This document shows positions 1-6,484 of a DNA stretch of 13,797 nt, piece by piece. Numbering within the stretch: position 1 is the first letter of the stretch; each line of letters starts with the position of its first letter. The position numbers and the translations under genes are program-made. Below the pieces are notes generated by a model that made no database searches, had not been told where the DNA came from, and saw only the letters and a list, made by a program, of their open reading frames with translations. The DNA lies in assembly GCA_905214995.1 (NCBI GenBank), contig CAJMOT010000051.1, positions 1 through 13,797 of the forward strand, written 5' to 3'. The stretch comes from an uncultured bacterium (GTDB lineage Bacteria > Verrucomicrobiota > Verrucomicrobiia > Opitutales > Intestinicryptomonadaceae).

Positions 1-240
1 GACGTACAGAACCTCGTCGACCTGCGCTCCGGCAGCCTGCGTCATGCGCCGCCGCGTGTAGGTGGAAAGCGAATCGAGGTATCGGCGCGACCCCTCCGCG
101 TACAGGACGCCGAGCGCGAGCGAAGATTTCCCCGAACCCGAAACTCCGGCAATGCCCACGATTTTGTTAAGCGGTATGTCTACGTCCACATTTTTGAGAT
201 TGTGCACGCGCGCGCCGCGAATCTTTATTTTGTCTACCAT
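1..240 (-). CDS. UvrA-family excinuclease ABC ATPase, N-terminal part (cut by window edge)
   Basis: The reverse strand encodes 80 residues from an ATG at 240 and runs off the window at position 1. The start MVDKIKIRGARVHNLKNV is the standard UvrA opening, followed by a Walker A loop GVSGSGKSS at residues 32-40 and the YAEGSRRYLDSLSTYTRRR segment at 47-65. UvrA proteins are dimeric ABC-type ATPases that recognise damaged DNA in nucleotide excision repair. The variant residues (GVSGSGKS with YTRRRMTQAAGAQVDEVLYV rather than the usual LSGSGKS and YARQFL) resemble the shorter UvrA-like paralogs more than housekeeping UvrA; this is from memory of the family, not a search. The 276 bp between it and the upstream imelysin gene contain a terminator, so it is probably a separate transcript. 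No strong Shine-Dalgarno is present: seven T residues directly precede the ATG. Family is sure; paralog class is not, because most of the protein lies outside the window. Confidence 0.88.
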   Translation of the reverse strand, partial: MVDKIKIRGARVHNLKNVDVDIPLNKIVGIAGVSGSGKSSLALGVLYAEGSRRYLDSLSTYTRRRMTQAAGAQVDEVLYV

Positions 241-440
241 AAAAAAATTCCGTTGGCGAATGGACGTTCGCCCCCAATCGGGGCAAACAGGCGGAAAGTT
301 TTAGGGCAAACCCGCAAAAAATCCACAAAATTATCCGGCGGCCGGCGCGCAATGCGCGGAAAAAATTTTGCAAAAAAAGCGCCGGAGCCTCGGGAAACCG
401 GAAGATTTTCCCGCGCCCGAGCGGACGGATTCCGCCCCGG

Positions 441-475
441 GAAAAGAAACGCCCGCGCCGAAAAGCGGCGCGGGC
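441..475 (-). terminator. Intrinsic terminator downstream of the imelysin gene
   Basis: A perfect 10-bp GC stem (GCCCGCGCCG at 451-460 pairing with CGGCGCGGGC at 466-475, 5-nt loop) lies 41 bp past the imelysin stop. Read on the minus strand it is followed by the T-rich tail GTTTCTTTTC. It separates the imelysin gene from the UvrA-like gene. Confidence 0.75.
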
Positions 476-516
476 GCGGAACTACAACAGACAGACAGTT
501 CCCAAACGGCAATATT

Positions 517-1614
517 TTATTTCGAGACGAGTTCCTGCACTTTCGCAAGAGACTCCGAAAGCTCTTCGCACGCGGATATGGCGGCGTTCAGGGCGTCCTT
601 GTCGCCGAGGCTCCGGCTTAGCGGCTTCTTAAAGGCGTCGAGCGCGCCGAGAGCCTTTTCTATCGAAGCCTTCACTTTCGCGTCGGCGTCGGCGGATTTG
701 GCGGCGGCGACGGGCGAAACCTTTTCATAGGAGGCGCGCACGCTCAATATGTTGTCGCGGCAGTCCTCGAGCGACGTGAGGCTGTATAGCGATTCGCATT
801 CCTTCGGGTCGCCGGACTTTGCGGGGCCGCCTATCTTCGACTCCGCGAGCTCCGTCACGATGTCAACGCACCCCTGCACGATCTCTTCGAGCGCCTCCGC
901 CTGCGAACCGTAGCGGCTTCCGGATTTTCCGGCCTTCTTGATCTCGTCGGCGTACGGCTTTCCGACTTCGATTTCCGCCTCTTCAAGGTATTTGGCCTTC
1001 TCTTCCGAGAGCGCGCCGGAACCGGCCCACCATGCTTCGAGCGCAATGCAGTCTTCCGCTATGACGCGGGACGCCGCCGCAAGATACGCCATCTGCCCCT
1101 TGGTTATGTCGGAGGCCTTGCGGGGCTTGCCGTCGCGGTAGAGCAGGTACTCGACCGCGTGGAATCCGCGCAGCGCGGCGCCGAGATAGTCGCGCACATA
1201 GCCCGCGTCTATTTCGAGCTTGCCGGAATCAATCTGCGCGAGCACGGCGTCGAGCTGAACCCTGTCGAGCGGCCAGGAGTCTAGCTTCGGGTCGAGGCTC
1301 GCGAAGGCTGCGGGGCCGAACAGGAAGGATTCGCTGAGCTCCCACTGCTTTCTGACATCCTTCCAGCGGCCGGCGGCCTCGGCGACTTTGGCGTCGGAGG
1401 GGTCTTTCTTCAAAGACTCAACGGCCTTGTCAAGCTTTACGGCGGCGTCGCCCATTTTTGAGTATGTGGCGACGACGACATTGTCCGCGTAATCGGCGAG
1501 GGCGGATTCAACCTCCGCGGGGGTCTGCGCGAACGCCGCCGCCGCAAACGCCGCGCTCCCGAGGGAGAGCGCCAGTTTTTGTAATAACGAGTTTTTCTTC
1601 GATTCTATTTTCAT
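517..1614 (-). CDS. Imelysin family (M75-like) periplasmic protein
   Basis: A 365-residue protein with a signal peptide (positive start, alanine-rich core, likely cleavage after AFA near residue 29), so periplasmic or lipid-free exported. The imelysin hallmark GxHxxE is at residues 150-155 (GFHAVE), preceded by FLFGP at 97-101 and LDSWPLD at 111-117. A second-half motif, SLEDCRDNILSVRASY, is at 281-296. Imelysin/IrpA/EfeO-type proteins are linked to iron or haem acquisition; the name peptidase M75 is historical and proteolysis is not well established. The length matches single-domain imelysins, and no EfeU permease or EfeB peroxidase is adjacent. ATG at 1614 is chosen because it gives the signal peptide directly; no Shine-Dalgarno is visible. 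Two copies of a palindromic motif lie 72-136 bp upstream of the start, and a GC hairpin terminator follows, so it appears monocistronic and regulated. Family assignment is strong; metal specificity is inferred. Confidence 0.9.
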   Translation of the reverse strand: MKIESKKNSLLQKLALSLGSAAFAAAAFAQTPAEVESALADYADNVVVATYSKMGDAAVKLDKAVESLKKDPSDAKVAEAAGRWKDVRKQWELSESFLFGPAAFASLDPKLDSWPLDRVQLDAVLAQIDSGKLEIDAGYVRDYLGAALRGFHAVEYLLYRDGKPRKASDITKGQMAYLAAASRVIAEDCIALEAWWAGSGALSEEKAKYLEEAEIEVGKPYADEIKKAGKSGSRYGSQAEALEEIVQGCVDIVTELAESKIGGPAKSGDPKECESLYSLTSLEDCRDNILSVRASYEKVSPVAAAKSADADAKVKASIEKALGALDAFKKPLSRSLGDKDALNAAISACEELSESLAKVQELVSK

Positions 1615-1619
1615 GTTCG

Positions 1620-1649
1620 TATATGGAAAAATTTTTTTCGTTTTTTCAA
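1620..1649 (-). promoter_or_regulatory. Candidate start-proximal promoter of the imelysin gene
   Basis: Minus strand: TTGAAA (1644-1649), 18-bp spacer, CATATA (1620-1625), then only 5 nt to the ATG. If used, the mRNA would be essentially leaderless. The alternative is an upstream TTGACG at 1718-1723 with TTAGCT 17 bp downstream, overlapping the nearer palindrome. The sequence alone cannot choose between them. Confidence 0.35.
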
Positions 1650-1685
1650 AGGCGCCCAGGGACGAGGGAGGCGTTTCTTAAAAAA

Positions 1686-1704
1686 GTTAGTTTAAGCTAA
1701 CTTT
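1686..1704. promoter_or_regulatory. Palindromic operator copy 1 upstream of the imelysin gene
   Basis: The 19-mer GTTAGTTTAAGCTAACTTT has inverted arms GTTAG/CTAAC (AAAGTTAG/CTAACTTT with the three bases to its left) around a 6-bp centre. It matches copy 2 at 17 of 19 positions. It overlaps the -10 position expected for a TTGACG -35 at 1718-1723. Placement before an imelysin gene suggests a metal-responsive repressor site. The GTTAG/CTAAC half-sites recall DtxR/IdeR boxes, but the central spacing is longer than in the classical box. Confidence 0.65.
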
Positions 1705-1731
1705 CCCAAGACGGCGGCGTCAAGCAAAAAT

Positions 1732-1750
1732 GTTAGTTTATTCTAACTTT
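1732..1750. promoter_or_regulatory. Palindromic operator copy 2 upstream of the imelysin gene
   Basis: GTTAGTTTATTCTAACTTT is a direct repeat of copy 1, offset by 46 bp, keeping both GTTAG/CTAAC arms and differing only in the two central bases. Conservation of arms rather than centre is what a dimeric regulator site would show. It lies just upstream of the TTGACG candidate -35 on the minus strand. Confidence 0.65.
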
Positions 1751-2264
1751 TCGCGCCTTCCTCCCCTTCCCGCCTGAATGAATTTTCAGCAGCGCGCGCA
1801 ACGCGGCTACGGACATTTAACTTTCGCTTTCGGCGCATGCGGCAAACCGCCAAACGGCGCGCAAAATGCCTCCGCCCGCAAGAGAAGGCTGAAAAACTCC
1901 AAGTCGACCGCTCGCAGACCCTTTGCGCAACGCAGACAAACCGGCGAAAGCGGAATTTTCCGCTTTCGGGCCTAAAATCGGGCTTTTCCCAAGCGTTCGC
2001 CGCGCCGCCGAATGCTTGCTTTCGCCCCGAAGAAGTCCGCAAAGACGAACTGGTTTTTCCCAAAAGCCGGGTGCGCGCCCATGAAATCTTACCGCACAGA
2101 ACGCAAAATTTTTACCCACCGCAGGTCAGCGCGCATTTCCAACGGAACGCGCCCATGCGAAATTTCATTCTTAAAACCGCGCAAACAACGCGCAGGAAAG
2201 GCGGCGCGGCGGCGTTTATTGCCGGATTCGCCAAACGCCCTGCCTTGCGCGGCCGAACGCCTCC
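1751..2264. other. Gene-poor interval with a strong inverted repeat
   Basis: About 510 bp between the imelysin operators and the terminator of the 245-aa gene. Open frames here encode low-complexity, basic, arginine- and alanine-rich peptides with no signal peptide or family resemblance; I regard none as real. The one distinct element is a perfect 11-bp inverted repeat at 1945-1968 (CGAAAGCGGAA and its complement around TT). No T-run follows it on either strand, so it is not a standard terminator. No tRNA or recognisable structured RNA was seen. Confidence 0.5.
1945..1968. repeat. Perfect 11-bp inverted repeat (hairpin)
   Basis: Arms CGAAAGCGGAA (1945-1955) and TTCCGCTTTCG (1958-1968) are exact complements. 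As RNA it would form a stable stem of about 10 bp on either strand. It lacks a T-tract and sits far from any start codon. Its role is unknown; a processing site, an RNA end or a dyad protein site are possible. Confidence 0.6.
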
Positions 2265-2299
2265 AAAAAACGCCCGCTTTCGAGATTTCCAAAAGCGGG
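2265..2299 (-). terminator. Intrinsic terminator of the 245-aa secreted protein gene
   Basis: Minus strand, about 40 bp past the stop at 2341: an 8-bp stem CCCGCTTT/AAAGCGGG (plus-strand 2292-2299 and 2273-2280), an 11-nt loop, then CG and six T residues (plus-strand A-run 2265-2270). This is a textbook intrinsic terminator for the minus-strand transcript. Confidence 0.82.
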
Positions 2300-2340
2300 G
2301 CGCGGGCGGGAAAGCGGGCTTTGCGCCTTCGCCAAAAGTC

Positions 2341-3078
2341 TCAATACCTCAATATGTACCCGTTGAGCAGCAAATTTTTCAACTCCCGCTCCGTAATCCA
2401 CACGGGCTTCTTGGAAAGCCCCGCGACGAGGTATTCGTCGGTCTTTTTGTTGAAGCCCAAAAGCAGCGCCGAAGAAAACATCCTGTCGCGCGAGCCGGCA
2501 ATCTTCTTTTTTTCAAGCTTCCGCAGCGACTTCGACCACTCGTCTGGAGACTTCGCAGAACTCCTCTCCGCAAGGCGCGCGGTAAAGTCGCCCTGATAGA
2601 GGTCGGAATCCGCCATCCAGCAGAGAATCGGAACGCCGTCTTCAATTCTCTGGCGAAAGTTGTTCGCCGTAAACCCTACTTTCTGCAAGCCCATATTTTT
2701 GGAGGCAAGATACCTGTTTGCGCCCCCAATCAGCCCGTCGACAGGAACGCTGCTCTTGCGGTTGCCCTTCTTGTCCACGGCTCCGGTGGCCCTGTTCATA
2801 GATTCGTCGAGCTTCTCGAAATCGAGATCCTTGTCCACGTATGAAATGAACACGAGCATCGACGGCCTCACAACGTCCACGTTTTTCAGCTTGGAGCTGT
2901 CGGGCATCGGAAGCTCGTTTATGAACACGTCGCCGAACTGATTGGTTTCGACGCGGGTCTTAAATTTCCGCTTCAAATCGGCCTTCAGCTTCGAGGCGTC
3001 CGAATTGTCCGCCGCCCAAAGGCCCGGGAATGAAACGGATGCAAAAAGCAAACAGGCGAAAATAGTCTTAATCTTCAT
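2341..3078 (-). CDS. Secreted hypothetical protein, possible degenerate C39-like peptidase
   Basis: A 245-residue protein with a clear signal peptide (MKIKTIFACLLFASVSFPGLWAAD, probable cleavage near residue 22-23). The open frame extends further upstream, but ATG at 3078 is chosen because it starts the signal peptide and follows a good Shine-Dalgarno (AAGGAG, plus-strand CTCCTT 3086-3091), the best in the window. The order of motifs resembles C39-type papain-fold proteins: VVRPSMLVFISYV at 69-81 where the catalytic Cys segment (CGPTS-like) would be, EDGVPILCWM at 146-155, SSALLLGFN at 202-210 where HALVLVGYD would be, and a final aromatic PVWITERELKNLL at 225-237. The expected Cys and His are replaced (no Cys near 70; Ser at 202-203), so if the fold is right it is probably inactive. 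It lies 107 bp downstream of the TIGR03790 gene on the same strand and has its own terminator. Function unknown. Confidence 0.8.
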   Translation of the reverse strand: MKIKTIFACLLFASVSFPGLWAADNSDASKLKADLKRKFKTRVETNQFGDVFINELPMPDSSKLKNVDVVRPSMLVFISYVDKDLDFEKLDESMNRATGAVDKKGNRKSSVPVDGLIGGANRYLASKNMGLQKVGFTANNFRQRIEDGVPILCWMADSDLYQGDFTARLAERSSAKSPDEWSKSLRKLEKKKIAGSRDRMFSSALLLGFNKKTDEYLVAGLSKKPVWITERELKNLLLNGYILRY

Positions 3079-3185
3079 ATGCAATCTCCTTTTAAGCGGA
3101 GAAAACAGATTTTCGGAAAAAGTCAACCAATTAAGCGGGCGGCCGCCCCTCCGCCCCAAATGCGCGGAAAAGGGAAAACCCGCGG

Positions 3186-4835
3186 CTATTTGCCCGACGA
3201 GGCCTTCGCCGCTTTCGCGCGCTCCGACGCGGCCTTCATAGCGTCGGAGCGCGCCACCGCCTTCGAGAGCTTTTCGCCGATGTCCGCATGCTTTGAAAGC
3301 TCGCGCGCAAGCGATGCCACCGCCCCGACGTATTCCATTGAATCCGACAGATCCGCGAGGCGCCCGAGCGCGCTTTTCGCCGCCTGCGCGCCGCCGCGCG
3401 GGATGAGATAGCGGCATATCTCCATCGCAAGCCCCCTGTTTGAAGCTTCCGAATAGAGGTCTCGCCCGAGCGCGTCGGAGGCGAGGCGGACGGATTCCGC
3501 AGAATTTCCCTCCGCCGCCGCGATCTGCGAGAGCTTCCAAAGCAGCGCGCCGTCCGGAATTTTTCCGACGTACTTCGAGCCGAAATCGAACGCCGCCGCC
3601 GAGCCCTTTTCGCGCGAGATGCCGTTCATCATGCGGATTACGGAATACTGCGAAAGCGCGTCCGCCGAGCCGGAATCTATGGCGCGCATCTGCGCGTCAA
3701 GACCGGTTTTGAACGGTTTGAAAAGCGGGTCGCCCACGAACACGCCCTGCCAGCTCAAAAACGGCATTGCGGCGGTCGCTGCCTCGCCCGAGGACATTCC
3801 GCGCGCGAGGGCGAGAGCGTAAACGTGCGGATGGTGCGTGCCGCCGAGGTACGGTTCGTAGACGTTCCCGAAAACGGCCGCCGCGCCTTTGGAGACGAAC
3901 GCCGGAGTCCAGTTGGCGGCGTTTCGCATGTCGGAAGCGCTGAACGAATATATGTGCAGCGCGCTCGCCCCGCGCGGAAAAGAAAACCCCTTCTCGGCGA
4001 AATATCCGCACGGGCGGAAAGCGTACCACCCGAAGTAAAACGCCGGCGCGTCCATTCTGTCCGAGCAGCCGAAGAGCCCGGGCTCCGAATTTTCCGATAC
4101 GTCAAAGCCCGCGACGGAGAGGATTTTCGCGGCGGCGTCGAGCCACCGGTCGCCCGTCTTTTCGCGCTTGGACTTGTCTATGTAAACGCGCCCCGCGATT
4201 CCCCTTTCCTCGGCCTCGATCGCGCTTTTCACGAGCCCCTCTGCGTCCGCGCGCGCCGCTCCGTCGAGCCGCGCCACGGGAATAACGCCCGCTATCGACG
4301 GCGTCATGCCCCAAGAATAGTTGTTGAAGAGCGGGTTTTTCAAAAATCCCGCGAGCGTCTTTGAGGAAACGAACCTGCCCGAGAGCTCGGAATCGACGCT
4401 CGCGGCGTCTGAAAACGATTTGGGAGGGTTGGGCGCGGGGGATTTCGGCGACGGGTTCACCCCCCACGGAACGCCCCGGCAGAGCACGAGAAACCCTATG
4501 TCGTGGGATATGTACGAATAGATCTCGCGGCCGGACGGCTCCCTGCCCCCGAGTTTCACCGCCTTCAACGCCCCGCGCTTCGCGAGCTCCGCGACGAGCG
4601 GGTTCTCGATTTTTTCAAAGTATTCCGCCTTTGAGATCTTTCCGGCTTTCGGCATCGGCAACCCGACGATATTCCCTTTGGGGATTCCGCGCGCCGAGGC
4701 GTAAAAATCGGCTATCGCGAGAGAATCGGGGTCGTCCGAATTTGCGACAACATAAACCTTTGACGGCAAAACTTCCGCCCGCGCGCAGAGCGCGAAAAAG
4801 GCGGCGGACAAAAAAAGGAAAACGGCGCGTTTCAT
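3186..4835 (-). CDS. TIGR03790 family secreted protein
   Basis: From the ATG at 4835 this is a 549-residue exported protein (MKRAVFLFLSAAFFALCARA signal peptide, cleavage near residue 20). An in-frame ATG at 4844 would add three residues; I prefer 4835 because it starts the signal peptide and lies 7 nt from a -10-like hexamer. The mature start, VLPSKVYVVANSDDPDSLAIADFYASARGIP, matches the TIGR03790 pattern of a family of unknown function seen in Verrucomicrobiota, Planctomycetota and others. Further family-like features are YISHDIGFLVLCRGVPWGV near residues 107-126, the HHPH run near 334-337, and WQGVFVGDPLFKPF near 362-375; GDPLF/Y endings also occur in gingipain-like C25 proteins, so a caspase-like fold is conceivable. 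Residues after about 380 form an alanine-rich helical extension, possibly TPR-like, beyond the usual core. The next gene downstream encodes another secreted protein. Family call is good; activity unknown. Confidence 0.85.
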   Translation of the reverse strand: MKRAVFLFLSAAFFALCARAEVLPSKVYVVANSDDPDSLAIADFYASARGIPKGNIVGLPMPKAGKISKAEYFEKIENPLVAELAKRGALKAVKLGGREPSGREIYSYISHDIGFLVLCRGVPWGVNPSPKSPAPNPPKSFSDAASVDSELSGRFVSSKTLAGFLKNPLFNNYSWGMTPSIAGVIPVARLDGAARADAEGLVKSAIEAEERGIAGRVYIDKSKREKTGDRWLDAAAKILSVAGFDVSENSEPGLFGCSDRMDAPAFYFGWYAFRPCGYFAEKGFSFPRGASALHIYSFSASDMRNAANWTPAFVSKGAAAVFGNVYEPYLGGTHHPHVYALALARGMSSGEAATAAMPFLSWQGVFVGDPLFKPFKTGLDAQMRAIDSGSADALSQYSVIRMMNGISREKGSAAAFDFGSKYVGKIPDGALLWKLSQIAAAEGNSAESVRLASDALGRDLYSEASNRGLAMEICRYLIPRGGAQAAKSALGRLADLSDSMEYVGAVASLARELSKHADIGEKLSKAVARSDAMKAASERAKAAKASSGK

Positions 4836-4842
4836 GGTTTGC

Positions 4843-4871
4843 ATTTTGCCCGAGGCCGCCGCCGTTTACAA
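4843..4871 (-). promoter_or_regulatory. Candidate promoter of the TIGR03790 gene (start-proximal)
   Basis: Minus strand: TTGTAA (4866-4871), 17-bp spacer, CAAAAT (4843-4848), then 7 nt to the ATG at 4835. No Shine-Dalgarno is present. Initiation 7-8 nt past the -10 would fall on the start codon. Confidence 0.42.
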
Positions 4872-4953
4872 GCGGCAAAAAAAACCATGGCCCAAAAATT
4901 TCGCCATTCTTATTTTCCGCCGCGATTCTTCCGGAACCGCGCCGCGCGGAAAG

Positions 4954-4987
4954 AAAAAACGCTGCGGCGCAAACCGGAGCGTTTTTT
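4954..4987. terminator. Bidirectional intrinsic terminator after the PEP-CTERM gene
   Basis: AAAAAACGCT (4954-4963) and AGCGTTTTTT (4978-4987) flank an inner CGG/CCG pair with one G-G mismatch and a 6-nt loop. On the minus strand the stem ends in a run of six T residues, 26 bp past the PEP-CTERM stop. The same holds on the plus strand, though no plus-strand gene is present there. Confidence 0.8.
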
Positions 4988-5012
4988 GCGGGAATACTGA
5001 AAATGGGAAAAT

Positions 5013-6173
5013 TTATTTTTTCCGCGCGCGCCGCGCGGCAAACGCGAGCGCAAACGCGCCCAATATTGCCGAAACCGCCGCGGGCTCGGGGACGGCGTTT
5101 AGCACGAGCCTGCCTAGTCCGGCAGCCTCGTCCCACTCGTAAGTCCACACGCCCCGCAAGAGGTTGCCCTCGCCGTCGTAGGCTGTCAGCTTCACATACG
5201 TTTCATACGTTGAAAGGCAAAGCCTGTCGTCTTCGACAAATATATACGGATCCTCAAACAATACCGCGTCCGCGCGGTAGTCGTAGAATATAATTTCGGC
5301 ATTTTGCACCGAGTGGACGTCGCTCTTTGTGCTCAAAGCCCTTATTGTAAGCGCGGCCCCGTCGGCTACCGAAAGTTCGAGAACCGCGTTTCCGTTAAAT
5401 TCCAATTCCCCCCCTATCGAATTATCCGCGGACACATTTATCCTGAAATTGGTTCCGGTATTTTCGTCGAACGAAATCCGCGGCAGATTGTTCAGGACAT
5501 CTTCCGAGCGGAGATTGAGCGTAAAACTACCGCTGCCCACGCGCAGCAACGGAGCGGAAAGGCCGCCCGAATGCAAATCCCACACGCCGCCGCCGGCGGT
5601 TTGCAAATCCTGCGAAGATTCGAAAGTCCCGCCGTCGCGAACGGCGAGGTTTTTCAAGCGGAAATACGAATTGTTCTGCGTCTCCGACGTTACCGAAACC
5701 ATGCCGCCGTTTACGTTAAGAGTGTCTATATAGGATATCATTCCCCAATGCGAAATATACGTCCCGCCAAAGGAGAAAGCCCCCATTTTGCCGACATTTA
5801 CAGTTCCGTTAAAATCCACAATCCCGTACCAATAGTCGGAAGAAGGGGGGTTTTGCCCCATGATGTAGAGCGAGCCCCCCTCGGTCTCGGAGCCTATGTT
5901 AAGCGTTCCCGTACCAGTTAGAATCTTGTTGTGGCCGCCCTCATATCCCCAGTTGACTTGCGCAAGGTCTCCGACGATGTTCCACACGCCCTCAGACCCG
6001 ATTTCCACTTTCCACCACCAATCCGCGTAAACGTATTCGTTGGACGAGGTGATAAATTCCCCGTTCAACGGAGACGACGGAAGCGCGGCCATAAGATGAG
6101 GCGCGGAGGCAAAAGACAAAAACGCCGCGGCGAGCGAAACGTTCGGGGGAGAAAAGAAGCGTTTAACTTTCAT
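5013..6173 (-). CDS. PEP-CTERM sorting domain-containing surface protein
   Basis: A 386-residue protein beginning at the ATG at 6173. The frame is open further upstream, but those residues lack a signal peptide and pass through the putative promoter. The N-terminus has a basic start and hydrophobic core to about residue 30. The body is a beta-strand-rich, Gly/Asn/Ser/Thr-rich repeat region (for example GTLNIGSE, GTVNVGKMGAFSFGG, DTLNVNGGMVSV), like autotransporter-type beta-helices. The C-terminus is a complete PEP-CTERM tripartite signal at 361-386: VPEP, a hydrophobic stretch AVSAILGAFALAFAA, then RRARKK. Such signals are recognised by exosortases in the inner membrane and release or anchor proteins at the cell surface, often with exopolysaccharide. 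No exosortase gene is in the window. It has its own candidate promoter and terminator, so it is probably monocistronic. Family call is firm; binding partner or role unknown. Confidence 0.9.
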   Translation of the reverse strand: MKVKRFFSPPNVSLAAAFLSFASAPHLMAALPSSPLNGEFITSSNEYVYADWWWKVEIGSEGVWNIVGDLAQVNWGYEGGHNKILTGTGTLNIGSETEGGSLYIMGQNPPSSDYWYGIVDFNGTVNVGKMGAFSFGGTYISHWGMISYIDTLNVNGGMVSVTSETQNNSYFRLKNLAVRDGGTFESSQDLQTAGGGVWDLHSGGLSAPLLRVGSGSFTLNLRSEDVLNNLPRISFDENTGTNFRINVSADNSIGGELEFNGNAVLELSVADGAALTIRALSTKSDVHSVQNAEIIFYDYRADAVLFEDPYIFVEDDRLCLSTYETYVKLTAYDGEGNLLRGVWTYEWDEAAGLGRLVLNAVPEPAAVSAILGAFALAFAARRARKK

Positions 6174-6183
6174 AATAATTTGG

Positions 6184-6212
6184 AAAGTAGGCGGGAGTGT
6201 TAAAAATGTCAA
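6184..6212 (-). promoter_or_regulatory. Candidate sigma70-type promoter of the PEP-CTERM gene
   Basis: Minus strand: consensus -35 TTGACA (6207-6212), 17-bp spacer, TACTTT (6184-6189) as a weak -10, then 10 nt to the ATG at 6173. There is no Shine-Dalgarno in the short leader. The -35 match is perfect; the -10 matches at three positions. Confidence 0.5.
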
Positions 6213-6484
6213 GATTTGCGAGCAACTTTTAATAAACTTTTCCCAAACGGCCATTCGCCGGATTTTCCCATCTCCTTGCGCGCATTTTTTCGCCCCGCAT
6301 TAGCCGCAAACCGGCTTTCCTCCGTCGAAAATTACCCCCTTCGCCCGCGCGCCGCAATGCCGGAGATTTCTCCGCAAAGAACCCAAATACGCCTTCCGCC
6401 CCGCCGACTCTCGGGAAAATCTCCGCGCTTTTAATTCAAATCCGCCTTTTTACAGGCGCAAAGCGCGCATACCCCGCGCCCGCT
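6213..6484. other. Intergenic interval between PEP-CTERM gene and binding-protein operon
   Basis: With the promoter, the gap between these genes is 311 bp. I see no gene in it. A short inverted repeat CGCCT/AGGCG (6443-6458) lies about 30 bp past the binding-protein stop and could be a weak terminator, since the minus-strand tail GATTTGAATT is only modestly T-rich. Confidence 0.4.

Noticed and set aside
1837..2844. Plus-strand open frame (335 codons) running from the gene-poor interval into the 245-aa gene
   Set aside because: Half of it is antisense to a gene with a signal peptide, Shine-Dalgarno and terminator; the composition is basic and unstructured.
3121..3126. TTGACT as a -35 element for the 245-aa gene
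   Set aside because: No acceptable -10 hexamer lies 15-19 bp downstream.
3137..3148. Palindrome GGGCGGCCGCCC upstream of the 245-aa gene
   Set aside because: No T-tract on the minus strand and short; in GC-rich DNA it is easily a chance palindrome rather than a terminator or operator.
3079..3540. Upstream in-frame extension of the 245-aa secreted protein
   Set aside because: It passes through the Shine-Dalgarno and into the end of the TIGR03790 gene; the internal ATG at 3078 starts a clear signal peptide.
4361..5293. Plus-strand open frame (310 codons) across the TIGR03790/PEP-CTERM junction
   Set aside because: Arg/Pro-rich product that crosses a strong terminator and a promoter; no sign of real coding.
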